This document shows positions 8,961 to 17,550 of a stretch of 64,000 nucleotides of DNA, piece after piece; positions within the stretch are counted from its first letter, which is position 1, and the number at the start of each line of letters is the position of its first letter. The stretch spans positions 2,728,001-2,792,000 of the forward strand of contig NZ_CP118164.1 of the NCBI RefSeq assembly GCF_028748185.1. The letters run 5' to 3'. The notes beneath the pieces were generated by a model. The model saw nothing but the letters and a program-made list of their open reading frames with translations. It was not told the origin of the DNA and made no database searches. The position numbers and the translations under genes are program-made. This DNA comes from Bremerella sp. P1. GTDB lineage: Bacteria; Planctomycetota; Planctomycetia; Pirellulales; Pirellulaceae.

Positions 8961-10184
8961 ATGGATTTACTACGGTACCTATTCGGTTCGTCCAAGCGTG
9001 ACCAATTCGCCGAGCGCCTGATGCATCGCGTCAAGCAAGCCGGGGAGAATCGCGAGATCCGCTACGAAAAGCAGGCGTACCAGTTTAGTTTCTTTGACCA
9101 GGGGGAACTGGCTGGCGTTGCCAATCTGGGCAACATCTTTCGGGAATACGACCGTCTTCCTGAGAACGAACAAGAAGCCTATCTAGGTCAAATTACCCGA
9201 GCCATTCTCTCGCATCACAAGTCGATTCCGGAAGAATTCGAGGACGCCCGGCCTGATATTTTGCCGATCGTTCGCAGTCGAGCGTACCTGGAAATTGGCA
9301 ATCTAGAACGCCGTCTTCGCGGCGAACAACCAGCGGAATTCACCTCGACGATAGTAGGCGATCATTTGCTCGCTTTACCGATCTTCGATTTGCCTGAGGC
9401 GATGCGAACAATCGACGCCGACAGGATGAATCAATGGGGTCGATCGATTTATGAGCTTATGGAAGTCGCCCTGGAAAACCTCGATGAGATGGTCGCGGCG
9501 GTGACCGCGATCAACGATCGAGTTTTCCTCTTCCGCAACCAGGATCATTACGATGCCTCGCGGCTATTGCTAACTGACCGTATTCGTCAGCTCGACGTAC
9601 AAGGCCTGCCGGTCGCGATGGTGCCGACCCGTGATTGTTTGATTGTCACGGGGGATGAAGATGAGATCGGACTGCAATTGATGCATGAACTTGTAGGCCA
9701 ATATATCCACGACCCGCGCCCTATCAGCCTGACTCCATGTCGGTTGACGGACGAGGGTTGGGAGACATGGCTGCCCCCTTTTGGGCATCCCCAGCATGAT
9801 GCATTTTGTGAACTGCACCTGCAGGGTCATGCAGCTGAATATCGCGAGCAACACGAAGCCATTGAGGTCGGCTTTGCTCAAACAGGACAAGAAGGTTTCG
9901 TAGCGAACTATTATCTGCACCGTGATTTGAAGACTCGACAGCTTCATTCGTATTGTGTTTGGCCCGAGTGCCCGCACGCGCTGCTGCCGAAGAGTGATGT
10001 CGTTGTTTTCATGGATAGTTCGCACATGAAACCGTTGGCAAGTGGAACATGGGAAGTGGTTCAAGCGGGACTGGGATCTCAGATGGAGGACCTGAAAACG
10101 TATCCACCACGTTATCGGGTGCTTGGATTTCCCAGTGAGGAAGCGCTACGGAAAATCGGTTCAATTCCTCGTTTTCGCCTATGA
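8961..10184 (+). CDS. DUF1444 (YtpQ-like) family protein
   Basis: Cytoplasmic protein of 407 residues from the ATG at 8961 (MDLLRYLFGSSKRDQF). The middle matches the pattern of the DUF1444/YtpQ family: DILPIVRSRAYLE near residue 105, then GDHLLALPIFDLPEAMRTI, ending in LPVAMVPTRDCLIVTG near 235. These proteins have no established function; some analyses describe a nuclease-like or toxin-immunity-like fold, which I cannot verify here. A C-terminal region of about 120 residues adds a module not usual for YtpQ. It precedes the stressosome operon by 155 bases on the same strand, so read-through is possible but the gap argues for a separate promoter. Confidence 0.72.
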   Translation: MDLLRYLFGSSKRDQFAERLMHRVKQAGENREIRYEKQAYQFSFFDQGELAGVANLGNIFREYDRLPENEQEAYLGQITRAILSHHKSIPEEFEDARPDILPIVRSRAYLEIGNLERRLRGEQPAEFTSTIVGDHLLALPIFDLPEAMRTIDADRMNQWGRSIYELMEVALENLDEMVAAVTAINDRVFLFRNQDHYDASRLLLTDRIRQLDVQGLPVAMVPTRDCLIVTGDEDEIGLQLMHELVGQYIHDPRPISLTPCRLTDEGWETWLPPFGHPQHDAFCELHLQGHAAEYREQHEAIEVGFAQTGQEGFVANYYLHRDLKTRQLHSYCVWPECPHALLPKSDVVVFMDSSHMKPLASGTWEVVQAGLGSQMEDLKTYPPRYRVLGFPSEEALRKIGSIPRFRL

Positions 10185-10339
10185 ATTAAGGAGTTTTAGA
10201 CCAGCAAGATATTGTCCAGAATGCTGTACTATGCGCTAAAGACGAACTACGATGAAACTGCTACTAGGCACGCGGCTTCGTTGATTGTCATGCATCTGGA
10301 TTCACTACCGTAAAAGCCACCTACCCAATAGCCAAACTC

Positions 10340-11251
10340 ATGAATTCGCACTGTGATCTCGGAAATTTGTCGGCTGGGGAGCTTCGAGAACTCTATCACG
10401 TTACGGAAGAGGATCTCGAATTGATCGTCGAATACGGCAAGATTGTAATGCCGCGTTTGGACACATTCATCAGTGAGTTCTACGAATGGTTAAGGACGCA
10501 ACCAGAGTTTGATCTTTACTTCACTGACAACGCAACACTGCATCGGGTGCAGTCCCAACAGAAGCGATACTGGGAAGATTTTTATTCCGCTGACATCAGT
10601 GAGGTTTACGTTCAAAAACGAAAGTCGGTCGGTGCGAATCATGCGCGGATAGGTCTGCCGCTGCCAACCTATGTCTCGTCGATGTATCGCTCGCTGAGAA
10701 TTTGGACAGACGTCCTTTATGACCACCGCCTGGAACCGGAACGCTATGCCCGTTCGCTCAAGGCGGTGACCAAGTTGATCATGTTGGACACGGCAATTGT
10801 GGTCGATACTTTTATGCGGCAAACCAATTGCATCATTGCCGAGCAGCATGATTCGTTGATGCAGATGTCGACTCCGGTAACGGAAGTCTGGAACGACATC
10901 TTAATGTTGCCGATCGTCGGCATCATCGATTCCAAGCGCGCCCAAGACATCATGACGGCCGTGTTGCACAAGATTGCCGACACGCATTCGCGCTGTCTCA
11001 TTCTCGATATTAGCGGTGTTGCGGTGGTCGATACGGCCGTGGCAAATCACTTGATTAAAATCACCAAAGCAACTCGCCTGATGGGCTGCACCTGCACGAT
11101 CTCAGGCGTTTCGCCGGCAATCGCCCAGACGATTGTGGAACTTGGCATCAATGTAGGAGACATACGAACAACAGCAACACTTAAGGACGCCCTGCGGGAT
11201 GCGTTCAATGATTTGAAACTGGTATTACACGAAGACGGAACTTCTCCATGA
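10340..11251 (+). CDS. rsbR: RsbR-type stressosome scaffold with globin sensor domain
   Basis: Stressosome core protein of 303 residues. Residues about 10-165 form a globin-coupled-sensor domain; the proximal haem ligand is His101 in VGANHARIGLPLPTY, which fits the family's GxxHxxIGL pattern. Residues about 180-295 form the STAS domain. Both threonines phosphorylated in Bacillus RsbRA are kept: Thr232 in DISGVAVVDT and Thr264 in PAIAQTIVELG. A haem globin suggests oxygen, nitric oxide or redox sensing, as in the described Vibrio globin-RsbR (family knowledge). It is the first gene of a five-gene unit, and its last four bases (ATGA) overlap rsbS. Confidence 0.92.
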   Translation: MNSHCDLGNLSAGELRELYHVTEEDLELIVEYGKIVMPRLDTFISEFYEWLRTQPEFDLYFTDNATLHRVQSQQKRYWEDFYSADISEVYVQKRKSVGANHARIGLPLPTYVSSMYRSLRIWTDVLYDHRLEPERYARSLKAVTKLIMLDTAIVVDTFMRQTNCIIAEQHDSLMQMSTPVTEVWNDILMLPIVGIIDSKRAQDIMTAVLHKIADTHSRCLILDISGVAVVDTAVANHLIKITKATRLMGCTCTISGVSPAIAQTIVELGINVGDIRTTATLKDALRDAFNDLKLVLHEDGTSP

Positions 11252-11652
11252 TTCACGATTCCGCGGAAGTACCGCGCATCCCCATGCAACTCGCCAGCGG
11301 TTGCCTGGTAGCGTCGATCCAAATCGATTTGAACGACGAGGTTTTGTTCCGCTTCAAAAGAGACCTTTTGGAAGAGATACGCCTGACACAAACACGGGCC
11401 GTATTACTCGATGTGTCGGGCGTGGACATTATGGACCGAATCGAGTTCGAGGCGATCTGCGAGATCATGCGGATGTCTCGATTAATGGGAGCACGTTCTA
11501 TGCTTGTTGGCGTGAAACCTGAGATCGCTTGTTCGCTGATGGACTTCGATCTGGATTTCACCCAGATGGAAACGGCCCTGACGCTCGATTTGGCGTTTGA
11601 GAAACTGCATGCAAATGGGCACAGTAACGGAGGCCGCCACGAGTCAATGTGA
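11248..11652 (+). CDS. rsbS: RsbS-type STAS protein with altered phospho-site
   Basis: Single STAS domain protein (134 residues) that forms the stressosome core with RsbR and normally holds RsbT until phosphorylated. It aligns with Bacillus RsbS along its length (for example MSRLMGARSMLVGVKPEIA against MSKLMGAKVVLTGIQPAVA). The phosphorylated serine of Bacillus RsbS (Ser59, in DMIDSF) is replaced by arginine here (Arg64, in DIMDRI). Ser96 (IACSLMDF) occupies the second STAS phospho-position, matching Thr264 of the neighbouring RsbR. It overlaps rsbR by four bases and rsbT by one to four. Confidence 0.88.
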   Translation: MIHDSAEVPRIPMQLASGCLVASIQIDLNDEVLFRFKRDLLEEIRLTQTRAVLLDVSGVDIMDRIEFEAICEIMRMSRLMGARSMLVGVKPEIACSLMDFDLDFTQMETALTLDLAFEKLHANGHSNGGRHESM

Positions 11653-12053
11653 TGAACCTGCCGGAGATGCGGATATGGATCAGTACGGAAGCCAATTTAG
11701 CTCGTTCAATCGTGGCTTCTCGCAAAATGGCTGAATCGGCCGGACTTCAGGCAAACCAGGTGGCATTGGTCGCAACGGCCGTATCGGAACTCGCCCGCAA
11801 TATCATCAAGTACGCTCACCACGGCGAAGTGATCCTTCGCTATATCACTCACGGACCGAAACAGGGAATCGAGGTAGTCGCCTGGGACCATGGTCCCGGG
11901 ATTGAATGTGTTGAATCGGCAATGAGCGATCATCACAGCACCGGCGGAACACTGGGACTGGGACTTCCCGGCGTTAAGCGTCTCATGGACGAATTCGAAC
12001 TAGAATCCGAACTCGGCAAGGGAACCAGGATTACGGTGAGGAAATGGAAGTAA
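11652..12053 (+). CDS. rsbT: RsbT-type serine/threonine switch kinase
   Basis: GHKL-fold kinase of 133 residues that phosphorylates the STAS domains of RsbR and RsbS and, once released, activates a phosphatase. The N box is SELARNIIKYA, with the magnesium-binding Asn at about residue 50. The G1 box is DHGPGI near 80 and the G2 region GGTLGLGLPG near 100. All ATP-binding motifs look intact. The start is the ATG at 11652, which shares its A with the rsbS stop (TGATG); an in-frame GTG at 11649 is the alternative. The overlap indicates translational coupling. Its usual acceptor serine in RsbS is missing (see rsbS). Confidence 0.92.
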   Translation: MNLPEMRIWISTEANLARSIVASRKMAESAGLQANQVALVATAVSELARNIIKYAHHGEVILRYITHGPKQGIEVVAWDHGPGIECVESAMSDHHSTGGTLGLGLPGVKRLMDEFELESELGKGTRITVRKWK

Positions 12054-12643
12054 TGACGCCTCGCAAATTGGAAACCGGCAGCTTCGTCCGAACGGCTGCC
12101 GGGCACTTCGTTGGCGGCGATCTCGCGATTGTCCGGCCGGACGAAGACTATTTATTCCTCGCACTCGTGGATGTTCTGGGGCATGGGCCGCAGGCATACT
12201 CCACAGCGTTGGAATTGGAAGAAGCCATCTTAGGTTGGGATGACACATTTGACATTCTGGCCCTCATGAAGGCACTGCACGTTCATCAAAAGCATGGTCG
12301 TGGTGCCGTCATCAGTCTCTGCACGATCGAGTCACTTACCGGAGAGGTGCGCTACGTCGGTATCGGAAACGCGACCTGTCGCACGATGGGTCTGCATCCG
12401 CACCACATGCTTACCCGCGAAGGAGTGGTCGGTCACACGTTGCGAACGCCTTCGATCGAACGAATGACTCTCGATCAACATGACATCCTGCTGCTTTATA
12501 GTGATGGGGTTTCGAGCCATTTCGAGGTGCAAGAACCCTGTCAGCTCTTTTTCGAGCCGCTGGATAATGTTGCCCGCCGGGTCGTTGAGCAGTTTGGTCG
12601 AGGGCATGATGATGCCTCCTGCATCGCGGTGAGGTACGCATGA
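12044..12643 (+). CDS. rsbX: RsbX-type PP2C/SpoIIE phosphatase
   Basis: Small SpoIIE/PP2C-like phosphatase (199 residues, catalytic domain only), as expected for RsbX, which resets the stressosome by dephosphorylating RsbR and RsbS. Metal-binding aspartates: Asp26 in FVGGDLAIV, Asp43 in ALVDVLGHGPQA, then LLYSDGVSSHF near 150 and GHDDASCIAVRY at the C terminus. Two starts are possible: ATG at 12044, overlapping rsbT by ten bases, or ATG at 12053, which shares the final A of the rsbT stop; both are in frame. It overlaps rsbU by ATGA. Confidence 0.86.
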   Translation: MEVMTPRKLETGSFVRTAAGHFVGGDLAIVRPDEDYLFLALVDVLGHGPQAYSTALELEEAILGWDDTFDILALMKALHVHQKHGRGAVISLCTIESLTGEVRYVGIGNATCRTMGLHPHHMLTREGVVGHTLRTPSIERMTLDQHDILLLYSDGVSSHFEVQEPCQLFFEPLDNVARRVVEQFGRGHDDASCIAVRYA

Positions 12644-13941
12644 GGACTCACCTGGGCGACATTCGTATTTTCGACCAGTCGGCGGTCGTGGAGGTCCGCA
12701 CGAAAGTACTGAGCCTGAGCGCCGCATTTGGCTTTGGTTCCGCGATGTCGACTCGGATGGCCACGATCCTTTCGGACCTGGTTCGGCAACTACTCAAGAA
12801 TTCCGAACCTGGTTCGATGTTTGTTGATCTCGAAGACCGACAAGGACAACTCATTCTGGGGTTACGGTTTCTCACGTCAGAAACCATTCAGATCTCGCCT
12901 GCTCTGCTGGATGTTTTTGATGATGTTCGACAGCTATCCAATGGAGAGGCAGTCCGGGAAATCACGTTGCGGAAAATGGTTCGCAACATGCCGGGCTCTC
13001 TAACGCCGGAGTTCCTTGATTTTCAGCGAGATCGCATCAGTTTGAAATCGCGCGTGGCATTGGTCGAAGAACTGCGAGAGAAAAACCAGCAGCTCGAACG
13101 ATACAATGCTCACCTCGAGGACCTCGTTCGTGAACGTACCAAGGAACTTGAACTTACCAACCAGCGCATGCAGCGTGATTTGGATGCCGGCGCCGAGTAC
13201 GTTGCGCGGTTGATTCCCGAACCCATTTCGGGGCAGATCTCGATTGATTGGCGTTATGTCCCTTCCGAAGAGCTTGGTGGGGATGCGATGGGTTACCATT
13301 GGATCGACCCCGATCATATGGCGATCTATTTGCTCGACGTCACTGGGCACGGAATCGACTCGGCTCTGTTGGCTGTCAGCATCATCAACGTGGTGCGTGG
13401 AGCTTCCTTGCCCGGTGCCGATTTCCGTAATCCGAGCGAAGTGCTGAAACGGCTGAACCAGTCGTTCACGATGGATATGCACGGCAACAAGCTTTACACC
13501 ATGTGGTACGGTGTATTTCACCGGCCTTCGCGAACACTGACCTGGAGTGGGGGAGGACATCCCGATGCCTTGCTCTACGTGAAAGATTCACGCGAGCCGA
13601 TCCGGCTTGCGTCCCAAGGGCCCCTTATGGGCATGATCGATTGGCCTCATTTCGATACCGATTCGATCGTCATCGAATCGCCATCCAGCTTGTTTCTCTA
13701 CAGCGACGGTGTATTTGAGATTCACAAAGAGGACGGAAATGAGTGGACGTTTGATGAGTTCGTCGACTACATGAATCTGCCGGTGCCCAAGGGAGATACT
13801 AAGATGGACGATCTTTACCGTTACGTCCGTGAACTATGCGGCTGCGAGCATCTGGGTGACGACTTCTCGATTCTCGAGATTTGCTTCGATCTGCTCGAGG
13901 ATCCCGTAGGTGAAGTGCACGGGATTGGGGAAGCTATTTAG
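12640..13941 (+). CDS. rsbU: RsbU-like SpoIIE phosphatase with degenerate RsbT-like domain
   Basis: Last gene of the stressosome operon (433 residues). Residues about 5-125 resemble a GHKL ATPase of the RsbT/RsbW type but look degenerate: the N-box pattern SELARN reads SDLVRQ (Gln50 for Asn) and no DxGxG box is seen. Residues about 135-190 form a coiled coil (LREKNQQLERYN, LVRERTKELELT). The SpoIIE phosphatase domain follows (about 195-420), with EELGGDAMGY, LLDVTGHGIDSALLA, FLYSDGVFE and the acidic GDDFSILEI end. Bacillus RsbU instead has a helical RsbT-binding domain. It probably acts downstream of RsbT on an anti-sigma antagonist that is not in this window. It overlaps the convergent CYTH gene by eight bases. 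Confidence 0.85.
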   Translation: MRTHLGDIRIFDQSAVVEVRTKVLSLSAAFGFGSAMSTRMATILSDLVRQLLKNSEPGSMFVDLEDRQGQLILGLRFLTSETIQISPALLDVFDDVRQLSNGEAVREITLRKMVRNMPGSLTPEFLDFQRDRISLKSRVALVEELREKNQQLERYNAHLEDLVRERTKELELTNQRMQRDLDAGAEYVARLIPEPISGQISIDWRYVPSEELGGDAMGYHWIDPDHMAIYLLDVTGHGIDSALLAVSIINVVRGASLPGADFRNPSEVLKRLNQSFTMDMHGNKLYTMWYGVFHRPSRTLTWSGGGHPDALLYVKDSREPIRLASQGPLMGMIDWPHFDTDSIVIESPSSLFLYSDGVFEIHKEDGNEWTFDEFVDYMNLPVPKGDTKMDDLYRYVRELCGCEHLGDDFSILEICFDLLEDPVGEVHGIGEAI

Positions 13942-14443
13942 TTAAGTGGTCGAGGTAAGCTCCCTCGACGAGATCCTCGCTTTGGATACCAAGCTTTTGC
14001 ATTAGTTGATGAGCAATTGATTCACCCTCGGCCTCCGTCTGAGACGGCTCTAGCACGACTTCCAATTCCAGGTAGCTGCCTAGGTCCTGGACTTCGTCCA
14101 GGTGAATGCGAGTCTGTCCGACCAGGTAAAGCGTTCGTGTCTTGGTGACGATGCCCAGGGGCTCCAGCGCCAAGGTCAGCAATTGTGCGAGCTGCTCCGG
14201 GTGAACGATGGGAACCCGAGAATAGTCGGAAGTCTTGGGGCCTGCCGAGTCCGAGCGACGATAGAAAATCAACTCGGCGTGTTCACCATTGATCTGGCGC
14301 AGCTTCAACCGCCCCTCAGGCACACGATAGAACTGATCGATCTGCTTGAGAACGATCGGACCAGAGTCCGCGATCGGAACAATACGATCTTCGAGTTCCG
14401 ATCGATGGGTAAGTCGGGCCTTGATTTCTATATTGCGAGCCAC
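13934..14443 (-). CDS. CYTH domain protein (class IV cyclase/thiamine triphosphatase fold)
   Basis: CYTH-fold protein of 169 residues. The N-terminal strand carries the EIKAR variant of the ExExK signature (Glu6, Lys8). Basic and acidic tunnel residues appear as GRLKLRQI near 45, IFYRRSD near 60, TRTLYLV near 103 and DLGSYLELEVVLE near 122. The family binds triphosphates with divalent metal; members include CyaB class IV adenylyl cyclases, thiamine triphosphatases and polyphosphatases, and the sequence here does not decide between them. The start is GTG at 14443, 15 bases after lysA ends, so it is probably co-transcribed with lysA. Confidence 0.85.
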   Translation of the reverse strand: MARNIEIKARLTHRSELEDRIVPIADSGPIVLKQIDQFYRVPEGRLKLRQINGEHAELIFYRRSDSAGPKTSDYSRVPIVHPEQLAQLLTLALEPLGIVTKTRTLYLVGQTRIHLDEVQDLGSYLELEVVLEPSQTEAEGESIAHQLMQKLGIQSEDLVEGAYLDHLTK

Positions 14444-14458
14444 AGCTGGTTCTCGCTG

Positions 14459-15721
14459 TTAAACCATTTCGTCGGCGATAAAGCCCTCGAACGTTTGACG
14501 ACGGCGAATGATGCGCGCCTTGCCGTCTTCTATCATCACTTCCGCAGCCAGTGGCTTCGAGTTGTAGTTGGAGCTCATGCAGTAGCCATACGCCCCGGCA
14601 CATTCGATGACCAGCAGATCACCAACGGCTGCCGGTGGAAGTTTGCGAGCGCTGACAAAGCCGCCTTCTTCTTGGGTGAAGATGTCACCGGACTCGCACA
14701 AAGGCCCGCCCACGATCACATCGTGCTCTTCGCCCAGTACCTGACCGTCTTTGCGAGCGACCGAAATCGGATGGTAGGCACCATACATGATTGGACGTGC
14801 CAGGTTATTGAAGCCAGCATCGGCGACGTAGAACAGATTGTCGCCCATCTGCTTTACGGCCCGAATCTCGGTAACTAGATAGCCGGCTTCGGCAGCCAGG
14901 TATCGACCCGGTTCGATTTCGAGCGAGATGCTGTGATCGAACGCCTTCTCTAGCTTCTTTCGCGTGGCGTCCCAAAGCTCGAAGTACTTTTCGAGATCGA
15001 CGTACGTTTGTTCGCTGTTGTAAGGAATGGGTAGTCCACCACCGGCGCTGATGGTCTTGATGCTGCGGCCTACTTCGAGGGCCGCTTTTTCCATCGAATC
15101 GCAAACCTGCGAGAGATGATGCAAGTCGGTACCACTTCCGATGTGCATGTGCAGGCCGGTGATTTGCAGCCCATTGGCGTCGGCCAGAAGCAGACAGTCA
15201 TTGAGTTGTTCGTGCCAGATGCCGTGCTTCGACTGCTGGCCGCCGGTATTGGTCTTCTGGCTATGGCCATGTCCGAAGCCGGGATTGATGCGGAGGGTGA
15301 TCTCGCGGCCTGGGGCGAGTTCGCCCAGCTGACGAATCATGTCCGGCGAGCCGCAGTTGACGTGCAGACCATGCTCGATACACAGCTCGAGTGCTTCGCG
15401 ATCGAAGATGTCGGCCGTGTAGACGATCGGTGGTGGGTCGCCATGTGCTGCGTAGCCTGCCGCCAGGGCTCGGCGGATTTCCCAGGCACTGACCGCATCG
15501 ACAACCACGTTGTTTTCCCGAACCAGTTTCAGAATTGCCAGGTTCGAGCAGGCCTTCTGGGCGTATCGGACGACGTCGAACGCGGCGAGGTCTTGGATTC
15601 GCTGAACGATCGTTGCGGCGTCATAGACATAGGTGGGCGTACCGAACTCAGTAGCCAACTGCTTAACGGAAACGCCGGCGATTTCCTGGCGAGAGGTCGA
15701 GAACGTGGGGACTTGTGGCAT
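14459..15721 (-). CDS. lysA: Diaminopimelate decarboxylase
   Basis: PLP-dependent fold III decarboxylase converting meso-diaminopimelate to L-lysine, last step of lysine synthesis. The PLP-binding lysine lies in VRYAQKACSNLAIL (Lys56 from the ATG at 15721). Others visible are HVNCGSPDM, the HxHIGSG-type phosphate-binding motif (GLHMHIGSGTDL), the ISAGGGLP loop, the catalytic cysteine region GPLCESGDIF and the C-terminal CAGAYGYCMSS motif. An in-frame TTG upstream (15733) adds four residues, but ATG is preferred. It lies just upstream of the CYTH gene. Confidence 0.94.
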   Translation of the reverse strand: MPQVPTFSTSRQEIAGVSVKQLATEFGTPTYVYDAATIVQRIQDLAAFDVVRYAQKACSNLAILKLVRENNVVVDAVSAWEIRRALAAGYAAHGDPPPIVYTADIFDREALELCIEHGLHVNCGSPDMIRQLGELAPGREITLRINPGFGHGHSQKTNTGGQQSKHGIWHEQLNDCLLLADANGLQITGLHMHIGSGTDLHHLSQVCDSMEKAALEVGRSIKTISAGGGLPIPYNSEQTYVDLEKYFELWDATRKKLEKAFDHSISLEIEPGRYLAAEAGYLVTEIRAVKQMGDNLFYVADAGFNNLARPIMYGAYHPISVARKDGQVLGEEHDVIVGGPLCESGDIFTQEEGGFVSARKLPPAAVGDLLVIECAGAYGYCMSSNYNSKPLAAEVMIEDGKARIIRRRQTFEGFIADEMV

Positions 15722-15797
15722 AGCGAGCACCAAAACTAAAAAGGGCGTGAATCGTAGACTTTATTGTAGTGAGACACGAGATTTCGCCCACCGGGCA

Positions 15798-15832
15798 CAA
15801 AAAAAGAGACCTTTCCGAAAAAAGGTCTCTTC
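15798..15832 (-). terminator. Rho-independent terminator of the secreted-protein gene
   Basis: AAGAGACCTTT (15804-15814) pairs with AAAGGTCTCTT (15821-15831). On the minus strand the hairpin is followed by a run of T residues (15799-15804). It sits about 33 bases downstream of the minus-strand gene 15865-17550 and upstream of lysA, so it separates those two transcripts. Confidence 0.88.
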
Positions 15833-15864
15833 GATGGGCAAATCTATCCAGTTTCGAGCTTTGC

Positions 15865-17550
15865 TTAGAAAGCAGGAGCTTCTTCGAAGTCGGCATTGGC
15901 ATCCGCGGCATTCTGGGCGGCGACGCCGACACCGATTGCCTTGATCACGCCTTCTTCCAGCATCATGCGAAGTCGCATGTAACGTTCTTGCATGTCGACC
16001 GATACGAGGAACTTGTCCGCGCCACCAGACAGAGCCTGAACAGCGGCGTCCACGCCTGGCACGGGCTCAGGACTGTTCTGCTGAACCATCTTCAAGATAG
16101 GCAGAATCGCAACGTGCATCTGAATAACGGCAACCTTGGCGTCGGTACCAGCGATGGATTCATCGATTGCTTTCTTCAGGCGTGCCATGGCGTCGTTACC
16201 GCCAGCGATGTAGACGCTCTTTTCGCCGATGCCCAGAATGACTTCCGGGGACTCTCCCAAGATGTCCTTGGCTTCCGGCGGGGCGTCGTCCATAGGAATT
16301 GACATGACATGCAAGCGAATCGCCTGGTAGGTTTCGGCGTCCCACTTCACCGGTGGAACTTCTCCATCGGTGGAAGCAAGCTTCAGCATTTCCTTCACGC
16401 CATCTTCGACGCGTTGGCCATCGGCGACATGAGCACCGGCCAGGAACGTTCCCTTGCCGCCGGACAGGTCTACCATCATAGCGCCGTCCAATGAACCGGT
16501 GCGAGCCGTTTCAATCAGGGTATCAATCGCCAGGTCGATGACCTTCTTGGCCGATTCAAGATCTTCGCCTTCCAGTTCGCCTTCGCTTTCCAGCTGACGG
16601 ACGCCCTGGTCGCGCAAATCATTCATTTGCTTCTCCATCCGAGCGATGTCGGTTTCGGAAAGCTTTTCGGTGACCTGGAAGTTTACCGCCGCAGCTGCAT
16701 TGCTGAAGCCGGCAAACTCGCTGGTCAGATCCGTATTCATGGCCATCGTCTTAGCAAAGTCACTTCCTTCGACGGCCGTGTAGGCAAAGTCGAGGTAAGT
16801 ACCTTGCTTCGTGGCATCGACATTCCAGCCGATGATGATGTCTTCCAGCTCGGTGAACAGACGTTCCATTTCGGCCATCTGATCGGCGATCTGTTGCTTA
16901 CGAACGGCGAAGTCTTCGTCCGTTTCATTCGGTTCTTGTTCCAGCGACAGTTCGATCCCCGTTTTCATCTGTTCGATGATGACGGTGCGGTAGATCTCAG
17001 GAATGTTGCCAGGAAAGAACTGGAGAGCCAAGTCATACTGCTCGGGCAGATCTTTCAGGAACGCGGTTGGATCATCCAGTGGATTGGCCAGCTTTTCCTG
17101 GTCCATTGCCAAGATGGCCCAGTTGCCGGCATCTTTCACGAAGATTGGCATCTGATTGGGCGTAAACATTTTGATGCCGTCGCCAACGTCTTGTGGTGGA
17201 CCGATTTGCTCGGTTGCCGTGGTGACCAACTTGTCAAAGTCGGAAACTGGCAGGTAGGCGGTCGGAGCAAATTCCTGACCATTGGTCATGACGACCACGC
17301 CCACGGGGCGAGACTTGTCGATCCCTTCGGTGAACGGAGCCGACAGAAGTACGGCCATGCGGCCTGCGTCTGTTTGACCGGCAGCATCGGCCAGATACTG
17401 CACATCAGCCAGGACCTTCTTCACTGGGGCGACCGAGACCACGGCGACTGGCTTGAATTCGGCATCTTGAGCATGAAGTGCGACCAGCGGCATAGCGGCT
17501 AGCAATAAGCCTGCGATAGCCAGTCGACCACGTTGAAAGAATTTGTTCAC
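15865..17550 (-). CDS. Secreted protein of unknown function
   Basis: Protein of 561 residues with a signal peptide (NKFFQRGRLAIAGLLLAAMPLVALHAQ, cleavage about residue 28) and no other membrane segment, so periplasmic or exported. The start is GTG, with AGGAG nine bases upstream. The sequence is mixed alpha/beta with an acidic helical stretch around 215-245 (EPNETDEDFAVRKQQIADQM). The pattern of repeated VGVVVMTNG / AYLPVSDFDKL segments recalls planctomycete-specific exported proteins, but I cannot name a family or a function. It is monocistronic, with its own terminator. Confidence 0.82.
   Translation of the reverse strand: MNKFFQRGRLAIAGLLLAAMPLVALHAQDAEFKPVAVVSVAPVKKVLADVQYLADAAGQTDAGRMAVLLSAPFTEGIDKSRPVGVVVMTNGQEFAPTAYLPVSDFDKLVTTATEQIGPPQDVGDGIKMFTPNQMPIFVKDAGNWAILAMDQEKLANPLDDPTAFLKDLPEQYDLALQFFPGNIPEIYRTVIIEQMKTGIELSLEQEPNETDEDFAVRKQQIADQMAEMERLFTELEDIIIGWNVDATKQGTYLDFAYTAVEGSDFAKTMAMNTDLTSEFAGFSNAAAAVNFQVTEKLSETDIARMEKQMNDLRDQGVRQLESEGELEGEDLESAKKVIDLAIDTLIETARTGSLDGAMMVDLSGGKGTFLAGAHVADGQRVEDGVKEMLKLASTDGEVPPVKWDAETYQAIRLHVMSIPMDDAPPEAKDILGESPEVILGIGEKSVYIAGGNDAMARLKKAIDESIAGTDAKVAVIQMHVAILPILKMVQQNSPEPVPGVDAAVQALSGGADKFLVSVDMQERYMRLRMMLEEGVIKAIGVGVAAQNAADANADFEEAPAF

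Noticed and set aside
10340-13941. A complete sigma-B regulon with RsbV and RsbW
   Set aside because: No gene with RsbV, RsbW or sigma-factor features is found between 10340 and 13941 or in the surrounding sequence; only the upstream stressosome part is present.
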